From Rhodococcus sp. ARC_M6 (GTDB lineage: Bacteria > Actinomycetota > Actinomycetes > Mycobacteriales > Mycobacteriaceae), in contig NZ_JALGQH010000018.1 in assembly GCF_022810305.1 (NCBI RefSeq), forward strand, positions 1 through 64,000: DNA of 64,000 nt. The letters run 5' to 3'. The notes beneath the pieces were generated by a model. That model had not been told where the DNA came from. It ran no database searches and worked only from the letters and a program-made list of their open reading frames with translations. Position 1 is the stretch's first letter, and every line of letters starts with the position of its first letter. This document shows, one piece after another, positions 60,977 through 64,000 of this stretch. Position numbers and translations under genes: made by a program.

Positions 60977-61020
60977 ATGCTGCTACTCCATTCCATTACA
61001 TGGATATCGAAATACGAAAG

Positions 61021-61063
61021 CCCGAGCCTGGTTCACACGTTGTGAGTGCGAACCCGACTCGGG
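61021..61063 (-). terminator. Terminator after the TRAP binding-protein gene
   Basis: CCCGAG-N3-GGTTC (61021-61034) pairs with GAACC-N3-CTCGGG (61050-61063), 38 bases beyond the stop at 61101. Interrupted stem, loop 15 bases. Confidence 0.6.
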
Positions 61064-61100
61064 AGTTCATCCAAGACTCATATCAGCGCCGCTTGTTCGA

Positions 61101-62384
61101 TCAGGAAGGCCGATTAGGGAGCAGGACCTCTTCGTAGAACTTGTCCACGAATGGGCCGATGTCAATCTTGCCTGGTGCATACCAGTCAGCGAAGCCGTTG
61201 TAGTCAGTCTCGTTGGTGTATCCGAGCTCGGTGACGATCTTGGACCACTTGTCAGCGAGTTCCTTGGCATTGGCTGCGAACTGTGCACCGTCCTCGAAGG
61301 TGGAATTCTTCGACACATCCGCCAGGATGCCGGCGTTGGTCTCCTGCAACTTCGCACGAAGTGCTGGATCGAATGCCTGCACCGAGCCACCTGCTGCCCG
61401 TACTGCCTGAACTGCCTCAACCGTAATCGGCCAGATCTTGTCTTCAATGCTGCCAGAGATGAAGGTCTCCATGCGATCCCAGAGCAACTGTTGCGCCACC
61501 AAAGGCAGTCCGTCCCAGACGCCTTGGTTGATAACCATGTTTCCGGTCGGCACCGCCAAGCCTGCATCGGGGTCGATGACGACCTGATGTGCGGCCTCGA
61601 TAAATCCGCCCAAGATTCCCACAGCCGGACTCGACATGCTGCAGTCAATTACACCGCGCTGAAGTGCTTCGTACAGTTCGGTGTAGGCCACCGAAGTTGC
61701 GTTGCCACCTATCGACTTCACCTGCTGCGTCCCCGCGGTGTTGCCCACCGAGATGTTGGCGCCGTTGATTTCGGAAGGCGTGATCCGTTCCTTCGTACAG
61801 AACAGCGCATTCACGCCGGCATTGTAGGACGGAAACATCAGCTTCATGCCCTTGTCTTCGAATTCCGCGACTATCTCGGGAGTATTGAAGGCAAGTTCAG
61901 GTGCCCATGCGTTGGACTGCAAGGTACCGGTCACGACCGATTGATCCGAGAGGACACTGGTTTCAAGTAGCGCCGCCGTGGCCGGGAATTCCTTGGGCTC
62001 ATAGATTGCGACAACCTGACCGATGTCGAGACGTCCGTCCCGCACCGCGTCATCGATCTGAGCGGCCTTGGCAATAGCGTCCGAGTACGCAATATCGAAC
62101 TTGATCTTGCCGTCGGACCATTCCTCGACAGACTTCAGGTAGTTCTCCAAAAATGCACCTGCGGTCGATCCCGCTGCGCCCGGCGATTGGGTGTGGAGCG
62201 TGATCTGGTCGATGTCCGCGAAAGCAGCCTGGTACTCCTCCTTGGAAGCCCCGTATGACAGTCCTTCGCCACTCCCTGAATTGCCGCCACCGGATTCAGC
62301 ACAACCTGTGAGAGCAATAGCCCCCACAGTTGCCAGGGCACCGAAACGCAACAACGCCTTCGGCTTGTCCTCGAACATCCTCAC
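61101..62384 (-). CDS. TRAP transporter solute-binding protein (DctP), lipoprotein
   Basis: 427 residues, starting at GTG 62384, which has AAGGAG five bases upstream; ATG two codons later is too close to any ribosome site. Lipobox LTGC, a lipid anchor that is unusual because most DctP proteins are soluble periplasmic but is expected in an actinobacterium. The domain has the DctP pattern (LHTQSPGAAGSTAGAFLENYLKSVEEWSDGKIKFDIAYSDAIAKAAQIDDAVRDGRLDIGQ, VAYTELYEALQRGVIDCSM). It delivers an organic acid to the DctM permease encoded to the right. One SDR gene separates them; no small DctQ subunit is seen before the window ends. Confidence 0.88.
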   Translation of the reverse strand: MRMFEDKPKALLRFGALATVGAIALTGCAESGGGNSGSGEGLSYGASKEEYQAAFADIDQITLHTQSPGAAGSTAGAFLENYLKSVEEWSDGKIKFDIAYSDAIAKAAQIDDAVRDGRLDIGQVVAIYEPKEFPATAALLETSVLSDQSVVTGTLQSNAWAPELAFNTPEIVAEFEDKGMKLMFPSYNAGVNALFCTKERITPSEINGANISVGNTAGTQQVKSIGGNATSVAYTELYEALQRGVIDCSMSSPAVGILGGFIEAAHQVVIDPDAGLAVPTGNMVINQGVWDGLPLVAQQLLWDRMETFISGSIEDKIWPITVEAVQAVRAAGGSVQAFDPALRAKLQETNAGILADVSKNSTFEDGAQFAANAKELADKWSKIVTELGYTNETDYNGFADWYAPGKIDIGPFVDKFYEEVLLPNRPS

Positions 62385-62506
62385 AGGGACTCCTTCATCG
62401 CGGTCCGACCTGGACCTGTATCACTTAGAGGTTCTATTCATCCGCAGCGCAACCAAGGCACATGCGGACAGCGACGCACGGCATCCATTTCACGTGATTC
62501 GCCTCA

Positions 62507-62524
62507 CTTACATGACAATCATGC
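62507..62524. promoter_or_regulatory. Island operator site G
   Basis: Minus strand GCATGAT-TGTC-ATGTAAG, containing the inverted repeat CATGA-CAA-TCATG (62511-62523). It shares nine consecutive bases CATGACAAT with the site at 49329. Located 123 bases before the TRAP binding-protein start; the palindrome GAATAATTATTC (62557-62568) lies further upstream. No gene in 62385-62676. Confidence 0.5.
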
Positions 62525-62676
62525 GTCTAGATTGCCGGAAAGTCAAGAATTGATGCGAATAATTATTCTACTTACGGATCCATCGGCCAATCGTCTCGCC
62601 GCATGCCAAAAGGGTACCGAATCCATAGAGGATCCCGCACCCTTCAGCAGATCGAATCATGTTGGTGCACTGATGT

Positions 62677-63462
62677 TTATTCGGCGGTAACGCCACCGTC
62701 GACAAGAATGGCCTGACCGGTCACGTACGACGCGTCGGAGGATGCCAGGAAGGCGACGACCGAGGCGATCTCCTCCGGCTCACCGTATCGGCCGAGTGGC
62801 ACGGACAGCGGCTTCGACGGGTTCTTCACTTGCCCCGTGGTGGGTACGAGCGCCGCGGTATTGGCGGTGAGGTTGGTCTTGACGGCACCTGGGCACACGC
62901 TGTTCACGCGAATTCCCTTGGGCGCGTACTCGACAGCAAGCGTTTGAGTCAGCATCTTCACACCGCCCTTCGACGCACGGTAGGGCGCCAAGCCACCCTG
63001 GGTGGCCACGAATGACGAAGTCGATCCGCATGTGACGATCGATCCACGACCTGCCTGCACCATCGACGGCAGACAAGCCTGAATTGCAAAGAACGTGCCA
63101 TTGAGATTGATGTCGAGGACGTTTTGCCACTCTACAATCGGATACTCGTGACTGTCGACGCGGGCACCACTGACGCCAGCAGCGGTAAAGACGATGCTGA
63201 TGGCCCCGAATTGCTCCACAACCTGCGAAGCGATTGATTGCAGCGCATCACTATCGCGCACATCTGCTCCGAAGGCCACGGCAGTTCCACCCTGCGATGC
63301 GATTTCATCAACCGTACGCTCGGCCGCATCTTTGTGGACATCGATCACGGCCACGCGTGCACCTTCCGCAGCGAGACGTAGTGCCGAAGATGCGCCAATT
63401 CCCGAACCTCCACCGGTCACGAATGCAATCTCACCTTCGAGCCTGCGCACTGTCATCGTCAT
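62677..63462 (-). CDS. Short-chain dehydrogenase
   Basis: 261 residues; ATG 63462. TGGGSGIGASSA, TAAGVSG in place of NNAG, TCGSTSS with catalytic serine, YRASK, tail VTGQAILVDGGVTAE. The aspartate in AVIDVHK points to NAD. It sits between the TRAP permease gene and the TRAP binding-protein gene on the same strand, so it is tied to metabolism of the imported acid. Confidence 0.88.
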   Translation of the reverse strand: MTMTVRRLEGEIAFVTGGGSGIGASSALRLAAEGARVAVIDVHKDAAERTVDEIASQGGTAVAFGADVRDSDALQSIASQVVEQFGAISIVFTAAGVSGARVDSHEYPIVEWQNVLDINLNGTFFAIQACLPSMVQAGRGSIVTCGSTSSFVATQGGLAPYRASKGGVKMLTQTLAVEYAPKGIRVNSVCPGAVKTNLTANTAALVPTTGQVKNPSKPLSVPLGRYGEPEEIASVVAFLASSDASYVTGQAILVDGGVTAE

Positions 63463-63555
63463 TGAAATCTCCCATTCATCGATCTTCGTGACTCTGCCCT
63501 ACCTGCGGGCCTTTCCTAACTGCATCCGGAACGAATTCACCACCGCGACAAGGTT

Positions 63556-64000
63556 TTAACCTGCGCCTCGATCAGGAAGGAAAGTGGCGATCTCCGGGAA
63601 GAAGATCAGGATCAGGATCACGATCACCGCCATGGGCAGGAACCACCCGGCAGCGACAAAAACATCCTTGAGAGAAATCGGAGTACCAAGGTTGACTTTG
63701 GGATCCTTGACCAGTGAGTGCACGATCATCGACAGAATTCCCACCGGCGGGCTGATCACGGCGAGTTCACACATGAAGACGACAAACGCGCCGTACCAGA
63801 GTAGTGAAATATCCAGGGTGGCCAACGTCGGGATCAGAATCGGCACGGTCAGAACCATCATCGCCAGCGAGTCCATGAACGCACCGAGGAAGAGATACAC
63901 GACCATCATCATCAGGAGGAACTGCACACGTCCGAGATTCATATCGGCGACGAGGTCGGCGAATCCGTTGCTGATGCCGGTCAGGGTCATCATGCGCGAG
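63556..64000 (-). CDS. dctM: TRAP transporter large permease DctM (C-terminal part)
   Basis: The frame enters from the right edge and ends at 63556; 147 residues are visible. Hydrophobic segments LLMMMVVYLFLGAFMDSLAMMVLTVPILIP, YGAFVVFMCELAVISPPVGILSMIV and FLPMAVIVILILIFFPEIATFLP are the conserved C-terminal helices of DctM, including the GAFMDSLAMMVLTVPI motif. It moves the acid bound by DctP using an ion gradient. The start, and any dctQ gene, lie beyond the window. Confidence 0.9.
   Translation of the reverse strand, partial: SRMMTLTGISNGFADLVADMNLGRVQFLLMMMVVYLFLGAFMDSLAMMVLTVPILIPTLATLDISLLWYGAFVVFMCELAVISPPVGILSMIVHSLVKDPKVNLGTPISLKDVFVAAGWFLPMAVIVILILIFFPEIATFLPDRGAG

Noticed and set aside
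1-64000. Mobile element, phage or integrative island borders
   Set aside because: No transposase, integrase, tRNA gene or flanking direct repeat was seen, and codon use is even across the window.

Overview
The window looks like chromosomal DNA of a Rhodococcus, most likely of the R. erythropolis/qingshengii group. GC is about 60 percent with strong third-position GC bias, GTG starts are common, and the gene content is typical of that genus: steroid Hsa enzymes, a KstD, F420-type LLM flavoproteins, a mycofactocin-type dehydrogenase and many CoA-linked catabolic genes. I see no rRNA, tRNA, CRISPR array, prophage or insertion sequence.

1-16 kb: after the 3' end of metY comes a minus-strand steroid ring-degradation cluster in transcription order hsaD, kstD, then (after a hairpin) hsaE, hsaG, hsaF, hsaA, hsaC. 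Together these cover ring-A 1,2-desaturation, ring-A hydroxylation, meta-cleavage, C-C hydrolysis and conversion of the hydroxydienoate to pyruvate and propionyl- or acetyl-CoA. The reductase partner hsaB is absent. An orphan peptide-type solute-binding lipoprotein and an IclR regulator follow, with an LLM oxidoreductase and an NTF2-fold protein divergent from the regulator. An Nramp manganese transporter and a FadD19-like acyl-CoA synthetase complete the block.

16-24 kb: two SDRs, an amidohydrolase, an NTF2-like protein and an Old Yellow Enzyme homologue, then housekeeping or unrelated genes (RNase HI, AlkA-like glycosylase, a small secreted protein, an ArsR regulator with a histidine-repeat tail).

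24-40 kb: an acyl-CoA degradation region with a thiolase, MaoC hydratase, GntR/HutC regulator, acyl-CoA dehydrogenases, a CitE-like lyase, CoA transferases, two convergent LysR regulators, a thiolase lacking its N-terminal half, a two-domain crotonase and an amidohydrolase. It reads as activation by CoA transfer followed by beta-oxidation and C-C cleavage of an unidentified acid.

40-64 kb: a second catabolic island. It has an ABC importer with two paralogous binding proteins, P450 plus [3Fe-4S] ferredoxin, an LLM enzyme, a thiolase-fold protein without the usual cysteine paired with a DUF35 protein (aldolase-like), an ACAD10-type phosphotransferase, a crotonase, six SDRs (one mycofactocin type), a class III CoA transferase, an acyl-CoA dehydrogenase, a metal-dependent hydrolase, and a TRAP transporter entering from the right edge. 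The main hunting result is here: seven 18-bp dyads of the form seven bases, centre WRTC, seven bases lie in front of most transcription units of this island (41435, 44552, 46260, 49143, 49329, 57461, 62507) and appear to define one local regulon. The only regulator gene inside the island is a GntR/FCD protein (54032-54772). A second operator family resembling KstR boxes occurs at 11444, 16502 and 16568.
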